In this document: positions 32,472 to 41,286 of the stretch, one piece after another
Position numbering within the stretch: position 1 is the stretch's first letter
Layout: each line of letters opens with the position of its first letter
Translations under genes and position numbers: made by a program
From: Streptomyces sp. TLI_171
GTDB taxonomy: Bacteria; Actinomycetota; Actinomycetes; Streptomycetales; Streptomycetaceae
DNA: 64,000 bases
Direction: 5' to 3'
Assembly: GCF_003610255.1 (NCBI RefSeq)
Contig: NZ_RAPS01000001.1
Location: 2,170,001-2,234,000, forward strand
The notes under the pieces: model-generated
The model's database searches: none
Told to the model about the DNA's origin: nothing
Seen by the model: only the letters and a program-made list of their open reading frames with translations

Positions 32472-34082
32472 TCACACCGCGCGGTGCGTGATCTCCCCGC
32501 CGACCACCGTCATCAGCACCGCCAGGCCCGCCAGTTCCAGGTCCGGGGTCGCCAGCGGGTCGTCGGCGAACACCGTCAGGTCGCCCCGGTACCCGGCCGC
32601 GAGGCGGCCCGCCCGGTCCTCCTCCCCCGCCGCCCAGGCCGGCTCCACGGTGTACCCGGCCAGCGCCTGCAGAGGCGTCAGGGCCTGCCCGGGCAGGTGC
32701 GGGGGCTGCCGGAGGTCGCGGCTGGGCCGCCGGTGCCGCGCCCCCGCCATCACCCCGAGCGGCTCGAACGGCGCGATCGGCCAGTCCGACCCGAGCACCA
32801 GATGCGCCCCGGCGGCCACCAGGTCGCGGCAGCGGAACGCCCGGTCGGCCCGCTCCTCGCCCAGCCGCCGCGACCAGTTGTCGGTGTGGTCGGCCCGGGT
32901 GTAGTCCGTGCAGTGCGTCGGCTGCATCGAGGCCACGACCCCGAGCGCGGCGAACCGCGCGACGGTGTCGTCCGGCACCGTCTCGATGTGCTCGATCCGG
33001 TGCCGGACCCCGCTCGCCCCGTGCTCGGCGAGGGCCTTCTGCACCGCGTCCAGCACGTGCCGCACGGCCGCGTCCCCGATCGCGTGGGTGGCGGTCGGCA
33101 CCCCGGCCCGGTGCAGTTCGCCGATCACCCGGGTGTACTCGGCGGGGTCGGGCCAGAACGCGCTCGTCGACTGGCCGTGGCGGTCGGGGCGTTCCAGCCA
33201 GGCCGTCCCGTTGTCGACGGTGCCGTCCATGAACAGCTTCACCCCGGCGATCCGGTGGCGCCGCCCGCCCTCGCCCTGACGCCTGATCAGCTCCGCCAGC
33301 CCGTCCGCCGGGACGCCGGGCTGCACCCAGGGCGCGATCCGCAGCCGCAGCGGCAGCTGCCCGCGCTCCGCCAGCGCCGCGTACACCGCCAGGCTCTCGC
33401 CGTTGGCGTCCATCGCGTGGCCGCCGGTGAGTCCGGCCGCGGCCATCCGCTGCAGCACCCCGGCGCTCGCCCGGCACAGGTCCTCGAAGCTCGGCCGGGG
33501 CGCGACCGCCTCGACCAGGTCGCACGCGGCGTCCTCCAGCAGCAGGCCGGTCGGGCGGCCGTCGGGGTCGCAGACCACCTCGGCCGAGCCCTGCTCGAAC
33601 CGGCGCGGACCGTCGATCCCGGCCAGTTCCAGCGCCGTCCGGCTGGCCAGCATGGAGTGCGCGTCGAACAGGTCGATCGCGGCGGGCACCCCGTCCAGTA
33701 CCGGGCCGACGCTCGCGGCGGAGACCGGCAGGCCGCCGAACACGTTCGGGTCGAGGCCCCACCCGCGCAGCCACTCGCCGGCCGTCAGCTCCCGGACGGC
33801 GGCGGCCAGCACGGCCCGGACGTCCGCCAGGTCGGCGCACCCCGACAGGTTGACCCCGGCGGTCCGCTCGGCGCCCGACACGGGGTGCAGGTGCCCGTCC
33901 GTCAGCCCGGGCGTGACCACCGCCCCGCCGAGGTCGACGACCTCCGCCCCGGCCGCCGGGTCGAGGCCGTTCCCCAGCCGGGAGATCCGTCCGCCGCTCA
34001 CCGTGAGCGTGTCGAACGGCAGGAAGGCCCCGGTGCCGGGGTCGAGCAGGCGGGCGTTGGTCAGGACGAGGTCGGGGTGCAC
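32472..34082 (-). CDS. YtcJ-like amidohydrolase
   Basis: 536-residue metal-dependent hydrolase. The metal site begins at TPGLTDGHLHPVSG, continues with KLFMDGTVDNGTAWLE, HAIGDAAV and RHRIEHIETV, and ends in LGSDWPIAPFEP, the catalytic Asp. The C-terminal strand carries AGYRGDLTVFADDPL. The family hydrolyses amide or amidine bonds in formamides, hydantoins or other small molecules. GTG 34082 has AAGGAG 7 nt upstream; the frame is open further 5' but overlaps the TetR gene. It is 26 nt downstream of that TetR gene and near an NCS1 permease, so a nucleobase or hydantoin-like substrate is suggested by context only. Confidence 0.9.
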   Translation of the reverse strand: MHPDLVLTNARLLDPGTGAFLPFDTLTVSGGRISRLGNGLDPAAGAEVVDLGGAVVTPGLTDGHLHPVSGAERTAGVNLSGCADLADVRAVLAAAVRELTAGEWLRGWGLDPNVFGGLPVSAASVGPVLDGVPAAIDLFDAHSMLASRTALELAGIDGPRRFEQGSAEVVCDPDGRPTGLLLEDAACDLVEAVAPRPSFEDLCRASAGVLQRMAAAGLTGGHAMDANGESLAVYAALAERGQLPLRLRIAPWVQPGVPADGLAELIRRQGEGGRRHRIAGVKLFMDGTVDNGTAWLERPDRHGQSTSAFWPDPAEYTRVIGELHRAGVPTATHAIGDAAVRHVLDAVQKALAEHGASGVRHRIEHIETVPDDTVARFAALGVVASMQPTHCTDYTRADHTDNWSRRLGEERADRAFRCRDLVAAGAHLVLGSDWPIAPFEPLGVMAGARHRRPSRDLRQPPHLPGQALTPLQALAGYTVEPAWAAGEEDRAGRLAAGYRGDLTVFADDPLATPDLELAGLAVLMTVVGGEITHRAV

Positions 34083-34108
34083 GGGGGAGCTCCTTCGCGG
34101 TGGTGCGG

Positions 34109-34741
34109 TCAGTGCGGGGCGCCGAGCGTCCCGGGCGCTAGGCCGAGTTCGCGCTCGGCCAGGGCGTGCGCCATCCGGGTGACCGCCCCGGGCCGTCCGG
34201 TGCGGTCGGTGTTGGCGTGCGCCCCCAGGCCGTCCAGGACGACCAGCAGCTGGATCGCGACGACCTGCGGATCGGGGGTACTGAACTCCCCGGCCGCGAC
34301 GCCGTCGCCCAGCAGCGCCGTCAGTCCGTCCCGCCACGCCGCCTCCTGCCGGCCGACCCGCTCCCGCAGGGCGGGGCGGAACCGGCTGAGGTGACGGGCG
34401 TTCAGCCACAGGCGGCTCAGCTCGTCGTAGCGCGGGCCCTCGGTCCGGCCGAGGAAGCGGGCCAGCCGCCGCACCGCCGGGAGTCCGGCCTCGGACTCCG
34501 GCAGCAGCTCGGCCAGCTCGCCGCCCGCCGCGACGCCGAACGCCTCGGCGACCAGTTCCTCCGCCACCGGGAAGTAGTGGCTGATCAGCCCCGGACGGAC
34601 GTCCAGCTCCTCGGCGACCCGCCGCATCGTGATGCACTCCAGGCCCTCGGCGAGCGCGATCGCGGCCGCGGTGGCCACGATCTCCGCCCGCCTGGCCTCG
34701 GGGTTCTTGCGCACCCGTTTCGGCCGGTCGCTTGACGACAT
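34109..34741 (-). CDS. TetR-family transcriptional regulator
   Basis: 210 residues. The N-terminal DNA-binding domain has RRAEIVATAAAIALAEGLE and MRRVAEELDVRPGLISHYF; the rest is a helical ligand domain with LWLNARHLSRFRP. ATG 34741 lies 10 bp from a perfect palindrome CTATTGG-N8-CCAATAG in the gap to the divergent NCS1 permease, which should be its operator and would repress both directions. The co-directional amidohydrolase 26 nt downstream is likely in its regulon. Confidence 0.93.
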   Translation of the reverse strand: MSSSDRPKRVRKNPEARRAEIVATAAAIALAEGLECITMRRVAEELDVRPGLISHYFPVAEELVAEAFGVAAGGELAELLPESEAGLPAVRRLARFLGRTEGPRYDELSRLWLNARHLSRFRPALRERVGRQEAAWRDGLTALLGDGVAAGEFSTPDPQVVAIQLLVVLDGLGAHANTDRTGRPGAVTRMAHALAERELGLAPGTLGAPH

Positions 34742-34751
34742 GCCTCGCACG

Positions 34752-34773
34752 CTATTGGATGTGCGACCAATAG
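34752..34773. promoter_or_regulatory. Palindromic operator CTATTGG-N8-CCAATAG
   Basis: This perfect 7-bp inverted repeat spans 22 bp in the 109-bp divergent gap, 10 bp upstream of the TetR start and 77 bp upstream of the permease start. Length and symmetry suit a TetR dimer. Confidence 0.7.
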
Positions 34774-34850
34774 ACAAGCCGCCTTCCGCATCGGCCGCTC
34801 CCGCACCGCCGACCGCACCGGCACCCGTACTCGAAACCTCGGAGGACTCC

Positions 34851-36284
34851 ATGGAATCCACGATTCCAGACCCCCACACGGAGCTCCCCACTCCCCCGCC
34901 GACCACCGACCGGCCCGGCCGGGTCGAGGCCCACGGCATCGACCACATCCCCGACTCCGAACGCCACGGCCGCCCCCGCGACCTGTTCGCCGTCTGGGCC
35001 GCCCCCAACGTCAGCTACCTCAACCTGGTGGTCGGCGGCGCCCTGGTGCTGATCGGACTCGACCTGTGGCAGTCGCTGGCCGTCATCGTGACCGGGAACC
35101 TGCTCTGGGCCGGCGTCGGCCTGCTGGCCGTCAGCGGCCCGGCCGCCGGCGCCCCCAGCGAGGTCATCATGCGGGCCATGTTCGGCGTCCGCGGCAACCG
35201 GGTGAACATCGCCGTCACCGGCTGGTTCGTCTCGGTCTGCTACCTCGCCCTGAACTGGGCCGCCGCCTCGCTCGCCGCCTTCGCCCTCGCCGACCGGGCC
35301 GGCCTCACCCCGGGCACCCCGCTCAAGGTGCTGATCATCGTGCTGGTCGCCGCCGGCACGCTCGCCATCTCGGTGTACGGCCACGCCACCATCGTCCGGC
35401 TCTACGGCCCCTTCACGCTGATCCTCACCGCCGTCTTCCTGCTGCTCACGGGCTACCTGCTGGCCGGCCACGCCGACTGGCACTACCGCCCCGCCGAGCC
35501 CCTGCACGGCACCGCCCTGCTCGCCGCGCTGGCCGGCGGCACCGCGCTGATCGCCTCCGCCCCTCTCTCCTACTCCACCAGCGCCGACTTCTCCCGCTAC
35601 CTCCCCCGCACCGCCTCCCCCCGCGCGGTGGCCGGCTGGACCGCGGTCGGCGGCTTCGTCCCCAGCGTCCTGTTCACCGCTCTCGGCTCCCTCGGCGCCA
35701 CCACCCTCGACATGACGGACCCGCAGAGCGCCCTCACCGCCGTCCTGCCCGGCTGGTTCCGGCCGCTCTTCCTGCTCGCCGTCGTCCTCAGCGCGGTCGC
35801 CAACAACGCCATGACCGCCTACTCCTCCGGCCTCGCCCTGCAGGCCGTGGGCCTGCGCATCCGCCGCTCCCGCAGCGTCGCCCTGGACGGCGCCCTCGGC
35901 ATCGCGCTCACCCTCTACGCGCTGCTGGTCTCCAACTTCCTGGACACCGTGAACAACATGCTGGAGCTGACGGTCGCGCTGACCGGCCCCGTCATGGCTG
36001 TCTACGCCACCGACATCATCCGGCGCCGCAACCGCTACCGCGGGCCCGAGCTCACCGACGAGACCCCCGCCTCCCCCTACTGGTACTCCCACGGCGTCAA
36101 CTGGGCGGGCGTCACCGCCCTCCTGCTCGGCACCGCCGCCGCCACCCTCTGCCTCGCCACCCAGCTCTTCACCGGCGCGCTGGCCCGGCTCGCCGGGGGC
36201 ACCGACCTGTCCCTCCCGGCCGGCATGCTCACCGCCGCCGTCACCTACTGGGTCCTCATGTCCCGCACCCACCCGACCAGGTAG
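34851..36284 (+). CDS. NCS1-family purine/cytosine/allantoin-type permease
   Basis: 477 residues with about twelve membrane helices. The N-terminal cytosolic part has HGIDHIPDSERHGRPRDLFAVWAAPNVSYLN, typical of purine-cytosine permeases, and the substrate region includes SYSTSADFSRYLP. The family imports nucleobases, hydantoins or related compounds with Na+ or H+. ATG 34851 has GGAGG 5 nt upstream. It is divergent from the TetR gene and shares its operator. Together with the amidohydrolase this looks like an uptake-and-hydrolysis module. Confidence 0.92.
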   Translation: MESTIPDPHTELPTPPPTTDRPGRVEAHGIDHIPDSERHGRPRDLFAVWAAPNVSYLNLVVGGALVLIGLDLWQSLAVIVTGNLLWAGVGLLAVSGPAAGAPSEVIMRAMFGVRGNRVNIAVTGWFVSVCYLALNWAAASLAAFALADRAGLTPGTPLKVLIIVLVAAGTLAISVYGHATIVRLYGPFTLILTAVFLLLTGYLLAGHADWHYRPAEPLHGTALLAALAGGTALIASAPLSYSTSADFSRYLPRTASPRAVAGWTAVGGFVPSVLFTALGSLGATTLDMTDPQSALTAVLPGWFRPLFLLAVVLSAVANNAMTAYSSGLALQAVGLRIRRSRSVALDGALGIALTLYALLVSNFLDTVNNMLELTVALTGPVMAVYATDIIRRRNRYRGPELTDETPASPYWYSHGVNWAGVTALLLGTAAATLCLATQLFTGALARLAGGTDLSLPAGMLTAAVTYWVLMSRTHPTR

Positions 36285-36303
36285 CCCCCGCCCCCTGCGC
36301 CGT

Positions 36304-36328
36304 CCCCGCGCCCGTCATGGGCGCGGGG
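36304..36328 (+). terminator. Hairpin after the NCS1 permease gene
   Basis: CCCCGCGCCC and GGGCGCGGGG form a perfect 10-bp stem with a GTCAT loop, 20 nt after the permease stop. Confidence 0.7.
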
Positions 36329-36350
36329 AACTGCGCAAGGCGGGAGGCGA

Positions 36351-36407
36351 CAACGGCGAGGTCCGCCCGGCAGGAGCACGTTGCTCCCCGGGCGGACCTT
36401 GCCGTTG
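36351..36407. terminator. Long stem-loop between permease and L,D-transpeptidase
   Basis: A 20-nt arm starting CAACGGCGAGGTCC pairs with its complement ending GCCGTTG with one G-U pair, and an inner stem GGAGCA/TGCTCC caps it. It ends 2 nt from the transpeptidase stop codon, so it should terminate that minus-strand gene and may serve both directions. Confidence 0.75.
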
Positions 36408-36409
36408 CC

Positions 36410-37723
36410 CTAGCGGCCGCCGGCCTGGGCACTCGTGCTCGCACTCGCCGAGGCCGAGGCCGATGGCGATGGCGATGGCGATGGCGATGCGTTCGTCGCA
36501 GCCGCCGGTGCCGTCGTGGTGACGGGCTTGCCCAGGGCGCTGTGCTTCGCGTACTCGTCGAAGTTGATGTTCCAGTCCCCGAAGCCGTTGCCGAACGGCT
36601 CCATCTCGTGGCCCTGGCTGTTGACCACCTGCACGATGTCGCCGACCCGGGTGTTGTCGAAGAACCACTTCGCTTCGTCGGTGCTCATACCGGTGCAGCC
36701 GTGGCTGACGTTCTCCTTGCCCTGCGCCCAGGTGGACCACGGCGCCGCGTGCACGTACTCGCCGCTCCAGGTGACCCGGGTCGCCCACTTCACGTCCAGG
36801 TCGTAGGACTCGCTGCTGCCTTCCGGGATGCCGATGGTCTCGCCGCTCATCCGGACGTCGGCCTCCTGGCCGAGCACGACCTTGATGCCGTTGCGGGTGG
36901 AGAAGCCGGGCTTGCCGGTGGTGACGGGGATGGTCTTCACCACCGCGCCGTTGCGCTTGTAGGTCAGTTCGTGGGTGCCGGCGTCGACCAGCGCCTCGAC
37001 CCGGTCGCCGGTGCGCAGCGCGAGGGTCTGCTGCTCGCCGCCGAAGACGCCGTCGGATATCCGGACGCCGGGCAGGTCGTAGGCGAGCTTGACGGTGGTG
37101 TTGGCGGGCCAGTAGTCCTGCGGGCGGAAGTGCAGGTTCTCGTCGTCGACCCAGTACCAGGCGCCGGTGACGGCGGGCTGCGAGGTGATGGTCAGTCCGC
37201 GTTCGATCTGCTGCCGGGCGGCGGGGTCGGTGACCGCCTCGGAGAGCTTGACGGTGAGCGGCTGGCCGACGCCGTAGACGCCGCTGCCGGAGCTGTCGGG
37301 GCCGAGTTCGGCGGTGACGACGTGCTGCGCGGCGTCGGTGGTGAAGGTGGTCTCGCTCTCTCCGTGGCCGCCGTTGCCGTCCTCGGCGGCGACCTTGACG
37401 GTGTAGGCGGTACCGGCCCGGAGCGGGTCGGTGGTCTGCCAGTGCTGCTGGTCGGCGGCGAGCTGTCCGGCGACGGGCTGTCCGTCGGGTCCGGTGACGG
37501 TGACGGCGCCGAGCTTCGTGGATCCGTCCGTGGTGACGCTGTACGCCTTCGTCGGGTCGGCCTTCTCCCCGGTGGCCGAGGTGTGGATCAGGGGGCCGAT
37601 GTCGATCTGGTGGGTCGAGTTCTCCTGATCCGAGCCGCCGGACGAACAGGCTGCGGCGGGGGCGATGACCAGCATGGCGGCCAGCGCGGTACGGGTGGAG
37701 CCAACTATCCGAGAGCCCTTCAA
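36410..37723 (-). CDS. Lipoprotein L,D-transpeptidase with Ig-like domains
   Basis: 437 residues. A lipoprotein signal ends in the lipobox APAAACSSGG. Two Ig-like domains follow, then the YkuD catalytic domain with the motif VSHGCTGMSTDEAKW, where Cys is the nucleophile that makes 3-3 peptidoglycan cross-links. The last 30 residues are a Ser-Pro/Ser-Ala tail encoded partly by tandem GATGGC hexamers (36462-36485). The start is TTG 37723, with GGGAGG 5 nt upstream. It acts at the outer membrane face on the wall. It stands between the permease and the ctaF terminator as a single gene. Confidence 0.92.
   Translation of the reverse strand: MKGSRIVGSTRTALAAMLVIAPAAACSSGGSDQENSTHQIDIGPLIHTSATGEKADPTKAYSVTTDGSTKLGAVTVTGPDGQPVAGQLAADQQHWQTTDPLRAGTAYTVKVAAEDGNGGHGESETTFTTDAAQHVVTAELGPDSSGSGVYGVGQPLTVKLSEAVTDPAARQQIERGLTITSQPAVTGAWYWVDDENLHFRPQDYWPANTTVKLAYDLPGVRISDGVFGGEQQTLALRTGDRVEALVDAGTHELTYKRNGAVVKTIPVTTGKPGFSTRNGIKVVLGQEADVRMSGETIGIPEGSSESYDLDVKWATRVTWSGEYVHAAPWSTWAQGKENVSHGCTGMSTDEAKWFFDNTRVGDIVQVVNSQGHEMEPFGNGFGDWNINFDEYAKHSALGKPVTTTAPAAATNASPSPSPSPSASASASASTSAQAGGR
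36462..36485. repeat. Hexanucleotide tandem repeat GATGGC x4 in the transpeptidase tail
   Basis: Four exact in-frame copies plus a partial fifth encode the Ser-Pro part of the C-terminal tail. Unit changes would keep the frame and change tail length. Confidence 0.8.
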
Positions 37724-37821
37724 CGGAACCTCCCAGGGGTTTGAACCTGCCTCAGAGCGTAGGAAGGCGTCACCCGAGCGGCACTCCGGGTAACCCGCGC
37801 GGGGGAATCCTCGGGGGAACG

Positions 37822-37865
37822 CCGACGGGCCGGGCACCCCCCGGAAGGGGTGCCCGGCCCGTCGG
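37822..37865 (-). terminator. Very strong hairpin after ctaF
   Basis: CCGACGGGCCGGGCACCCC and GGGGTGCCCGGCCCGTCGG form a perfect 19-bp stem with a 6-nt loop, 22 nt downstream of the ctaF stop. It ends the ctaCDF operon. Confidence 0.85.
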
Positions 37866-37887
37866 ACCGTCAGTGCTGCGGGGGAAC

Positions 37888-38304
37888 CTACTGGTTCTGG
37901 TTCTCGCCGCGGTAGAACTCGAAGACCCAGCCGAACAGGCCGATCAGGATGATCGGGATCGACCAGTACAGCAGCCACCAGCCGAAGATGACGCCCAGGA
38001 AGGCCAGCGCGCCACCGACCGCCAGCGAGAGCGGCTGCCAGCTGTGCGGGGCGAAGAAGCCGACCTCGCCGGCGTCGTCCGAGACCTCGGCCTCGGGGTT
38101 GTCACCCGCGCCGGTGTCCACCCGCTTGGCGGTGAACGCCAGGTAGAAGCCGATGAAGGCGCACAGGCCGAAGGCCAGGAACAGCGCGGTGGTGCCGGCG
38201 GCCTCCAGGCCGTGGTCCGACTTGGTGGTCCAGACGAAGTAGGTGATCGCCATCGCCAGGATGAAGACGGCGAAGCCTCCGAAGATCTTGCCCTGTTCCT
38301 TCAT
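37888..38304 (-). CDS. ctaF: Cytochrome c oxidase subunit IV (actinobacterial)
   Basis: 138 residues with four hydrophobic helices (about 8-25, 37-58, 95-110 and 112-130) and the conserved [19 protein letters not shown] and [14 protein letters not shown]. This is the small actinobacterial subunit of the aa3 oxidase. ATG 38304 overlaps the ctaD stop by 4 nt. Last gene of ctaC-ctaD-ctaF. Confidence 0.95.
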   Translation of the reverse strand: MKEQGKIFGGFAVFILAMAITYFVWTTKSDHGLEAAGTTALFLAFGLCAFIGFYLAFTAKRVDTGAGDNPEAEVSDDAGEVGFFAPHSWQPLSLAVGGALAFLGVIFGWWLLYWSIPIILIGLFGWVFEFYRGENQNQ

Positions 38305-40079
38305 CGGGCGTCACCTTCCTTCTTGCCCTTGCCCAGCGACGGACGGTCGTACTGCGCGGGAGTGACGCCTTCGAAGTGCTTCGCCGGCTCGCCGTGGTTC
38401 TCCAGGTAGTCCAGCGCGGCGACCTCGGGGTGGTGCAGGTCGAAGGCCGGGGACTCCGAGCGGATGCGCGGCAGCGTGGTGAAGTTGTGCCGCGGCGGCG
38501 GGCAGGAGGTCGCCCACTCCAGCGAGCGGCCGTAGCCCCACGGGTCGTCGACCTCGACCTTCTCCCCGTACTTGGCGGTCTTCCAGACGTTGTAGAGGAA
38601 CGGCAGGATCGACAGGCCGAGCAGGAAGGAGCTGATCGTCGAGATGGTGTTCAGCGTGGTGAAGCCGTCCGAGGCCAGGTAGTCCGCGTAACGACGCGGC
38701 ATGCCCTCGGCGCCCAGCCAGTGCTGCACCAGGAAGGTGCCGTGGAAGCCGACGAACAGCGTCCAGAAGGTGATCTTGCCGAGGCGCTCGTCCAGCATCT
38801 TGCCGGTCATCTTCGGCCACCAGAAGTGGAAGCCGGCGAACATCGCGAAGACGACGGTGCCGAACACCACGTAGTGGAAGTGCGCGACGACGAAGTACGA
38901 GTCCGAGACGTGGAAGTCGATCGGCGGGGAGGCGAGCAGAACGCCCGTCAGACCGCCGAACAGGAAGGTGACCAGGAAGCCGATCGTCCAGAGCATCGGG
39001 GTCTCGAAGCTCAGCGAGCCCTTCCACATGGTGCCGACCCAGTTGAAGAACTTCACACCGGTCGGGACCGCGATCAGGAAGGTCATGAACGAGAAGAACG
39101 GCAGCAGCACCTGCCCGGTGACGTACATGTGGTGGGCCCACACCGTCACCGAGAGGCCGGCGATCGCGATGGTGGCGGCGATCAGGCCGGAGTAGCCGAA
39201 CATCGGCTTGCGGCTGAAGACCGGGATGATCTCCGACACGATGCCGAAGAACGGCAGCGCGATGATGTACACCTCGGGGTGGCCGAAGAACCAGAACAGG
39301 TGCTGCCAGAGCAGCGCGCCACCGTTCGTCGGATCGAAGACGTGTGCCCCGAACTTGCGGTCCGCCTCCAGGGCGAACAGCGCGGCCGCGAGGACCGGGA
39401 AGGCCAGCAGCACCAGCACGGCGGTCAGCAGGACGTTCCAGACGAAGATCGACATCCGGAACATCGTCATGCCGGGGGCGCGCATGCAGATGATGGTGGT
39501 GATGAAGTTGACCGCACCGAGGATGGTGCCGAAGCCGGAGAAGGCCAGGCCCATGATCCACATGTCTGCGCCGATGCCCGGCGAGCGGACCGCGTCGGAC
39601 AGCGGCGAGTAGGCGAACCAGCCGAAGTCGGCCGCGCCCTGCGGGGTCAGGAAGCCCGCGACCGCGATGATCGAGCCGAACAGGTAGAGCCAGTAGGCGA
39701 ACATGTTCAGCCGCGGGAACGCCACGTCGGGCGCGCCGATCTGCAACGGCATGATCCAGTTCGCGAAGCCGGCGAACAGCGGGGTGGCGAACATCAGCAG
39801 CATGATCGTGCCATGCATGGTGAACGCCTGGTTGAACTGCTCGTTCGACAGGATCTGGGTACCCGGGCGGGCGAGCTCGGCGCGCATGACCAGGGCGAGC
39901 ACGCCACCGATCAGGAAAAAGGCGAACGAGGTCGCCAGGTACATCGTGCCGATCGTCTTGTGGTCAGTGGTGGTGAGCCACTTGATGATCGCGTTGCCCG
40001 GCTTGCGCACCCGCGGAGTCCCCGAGGTGACGGCCCCGGCTCCCCCACCGGCCGCGGCGGGCTCGTTGAGGATGGTCAC
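38301..40079 (-). CDS. ctaD: Cytochrome c oxidase subunit I
   Basis: 592 residues with twelve membrane helices. Haem and CuB ligands are in [32 protein letters not shown] (the His-Glu-x-x-Tyr crosslink region), [11 protein letters not shown] and [15 protein letters not shown]. It reduces O2 at the haem a3-CuB centre and pumps protons (D-channel [12 protein letters not shown] present). Overlaps ctaC by 4 nt upstream and ctaF by 4 nt downstream. Confidence 0.98.
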   Translation of the reverse strand: MTILNEPAAAGGGAGAVTSGTPRVRKPGNAIIKWLTTTDHKTIGTMYLATSFAFFLIGGVLALVMRAELARPGTQILSNEQFNQAFTMHGTIMLLMFATPLFAGFANWIMPLQIGAPDVAFPRLNMFAYWLYLFGSIIAVAGFLTPQGAADFGWFAYSPLSDAVRSPGIGADMWIMGLAFSGFGTILGAVNFITTIICMRAPGMTMFRMSIFVWNVLLTAVLVLLAFPVLAAALFALEADRKFGAHVFDPTNGGALLWQHLFWFFGHPEVYIIALPFFGIVSEIIPVFSRKPMFGYSGLIAATIAIAGLSVTVWAHHMYVTGQVLLPFFSFMTFLIAVPTGVKFFNWVGTMWKGSLSFETPMLWTIGFLVTFLFGGLTGVLLASPPIDFHVSDSYFVVAHFHYVVFGTVVFAMFAGFHFWWPKMTGKMLDERLGKITFWTLFVGFHGTFLVQHWLGAEGMPRRYADYLASDGFTTLNTISTISSFLLGLSILPFLYNVWKTAKYGEKVEVDDPWGYGRSLEWATSCPPPRHNFTTLPRIRSESPAFDLHHPEVAALDYLENHGEPAKHFEGVTPAQYDRPSLGKGKKEGDAR

Positions 40080-40933
40080 TTCTCTTCACTACTTCCCGTG
40101 GGGAGGATGCCTGCGGGGACCGCACCGGCCTGGCCCTTGGCCCGGAGCTCCTTCAGGTGCGCCTCGTACTCGTCGTGCGAGACGACCTTCACGTTGAAGA
40201 GCATCCGGGAGTGGTCGGTGCCGCAGAGCTCGGCGCACTTGCCGCGGTAGGTACCGAGCGCGGTCGGGGTGACCTCGAACTCGTTCACCACGCCCGGCAC
40301 GACGTCCATCTTCATCAGGAAGTTGATGGGCCAGAAGTCGTGGATGACGTCGTTGGAGGTCAGCTTGAAGGTCACCGACTCGTTGATCGGCAGGTAGAGC
40401 GTGGGCGGCTCCGCGGTGCTGCCGACCTCGTACGCGGCGGTGGTGCTCGCCGGGTCCGGGATCTCGCTGTTCTCGTAATTGAACGCCCAACTCCACTGGA
40501 AGCCCACCACGTTGATGGTGTGCTGGGGCTTCGCGGAGACCTTCGTCAGGGTGGCCTCGTCGCGCGCGACGAAGTAGAACAGCACCGAGACGATGACGAG
40601 GGGGACCGCGGTGTACAGCGCCTCGATGGGCACGTTGTACCGGGTCTGAGCGGGGATCTCCACCTTGGTGCGGCTGCGCCGGTGGAAGATCACGCTCCAG
40701 AGGATCAGACCCCACATCAATGCACCAACAACCAGAGCCGCGATCCACGAGCCCTGCCACATGTGAAGGACCAGCGGGCCTTCCTTGGTGACGGGACTGG
40801 GGAGGCCAAGCCTGGGCAGGTCGTTGGCCGAGCAGCCGGTGGCGGTCGCGATGACGAGGCCCAGTGCCAGCGCCTGAGGCAGCTTCCGCCGCATCGTGCG
40901 CCGCGGCGAGCGGTCGGAGCCGTTGGGACTCAC
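40076..40933 (-). CDS. ctaC: Cytochrome c oxidase subunit II
   Basis: 285 residues. A lipoprotein signal ends in [12 protein letters not shown]; two membrane helices follow (about 55-80 and 100-120), then the CuA cupredoxin domain with [14 protein letters not shown], which holds the Cys, His and Met copper ligands, and an upstream [10 protein letters not shown]. It receives electrons from QcrC and passes them to subunit I. First gene of ctaCDF, divergent from the cysteine desulfurase-TusA gene across a 353-nt gap. Confidence 0.97.
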   Translation of the reverse strand: MSPNGSDRSPRRTMRRKLPQALALGLVIATATGCSANDLPRLGLPSPVTKEGPLVLHMWQGSWIAALVVGALMWGLILWSVIFHRRSRTKVEIPAQTRYNVPIEALYTAVPLVIVSVLFYFVARDEATLTKVSAKPQHTINVVGFQWSWAFNYENSEIPDPASTTAAYEVGSTAEPPTLYLPINESVTFKLTSNDVIHDFWPINFLMKMDVVPGVVNEFEVTPTALGTYRGKCAELCGTDHSRMLFNVKVVSHDEYEAHLKELRAKGQAGAVPAGILPTGSSEEK

Positions 40934-41286
40934 GTAGCGCCTTCCCGAAGTCTCGCCCGCGAACGCACCACCGGGAGGAGCCTGCTGTCAGGTCTCCTCG
41001 GCGGTCCGGCCACGGGCACGGTTTGAATGCTTATGCGGGCCAAACGCTACTCCATCCTTATGCGGCACTCACGGGCAGCCCCCGCTAACGCGCCGCCCGG
41101 CTACCCGATCAGCCCCGGGGGGGTGAACCACCCCTTCGGGGCAGGTGGAGTCGCAGGTCATGGCGGACATTCGAGCCTCCCACGACCGAACGGGCGACCG
41201 TACTGCGACACGCGGGTGACGGACCGTCGGCTCCCCGGCAGGCCGGGAGGAATCACCCCGTAAGGGGCGTCGTCTACCGTGATCCC
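40934..41286. promoter_or_regulatory. Divergent ctaC / nifS-tusA promoter region
   Basis: No gene is visible in these 353 nt. CTTATGCGG occurs twice as a direct repeat (41030-41038 and 41057-41065), 27 bp apart, about 100 bp upstream of ctaC. TACCGT (41275-41280) is a -10-like box 6 nt before the desulfurase GTG, which suggests a leaderless message. Confidence 0.45.

Noticed and set aside
35066..37744. 892-residue plus-strand open frame
   Set aside because: It overlaps the NCS1 permease out of frame and the L,D-transpeptidase antisense; composition is Arg/Pro/Gly-rich with no motif.
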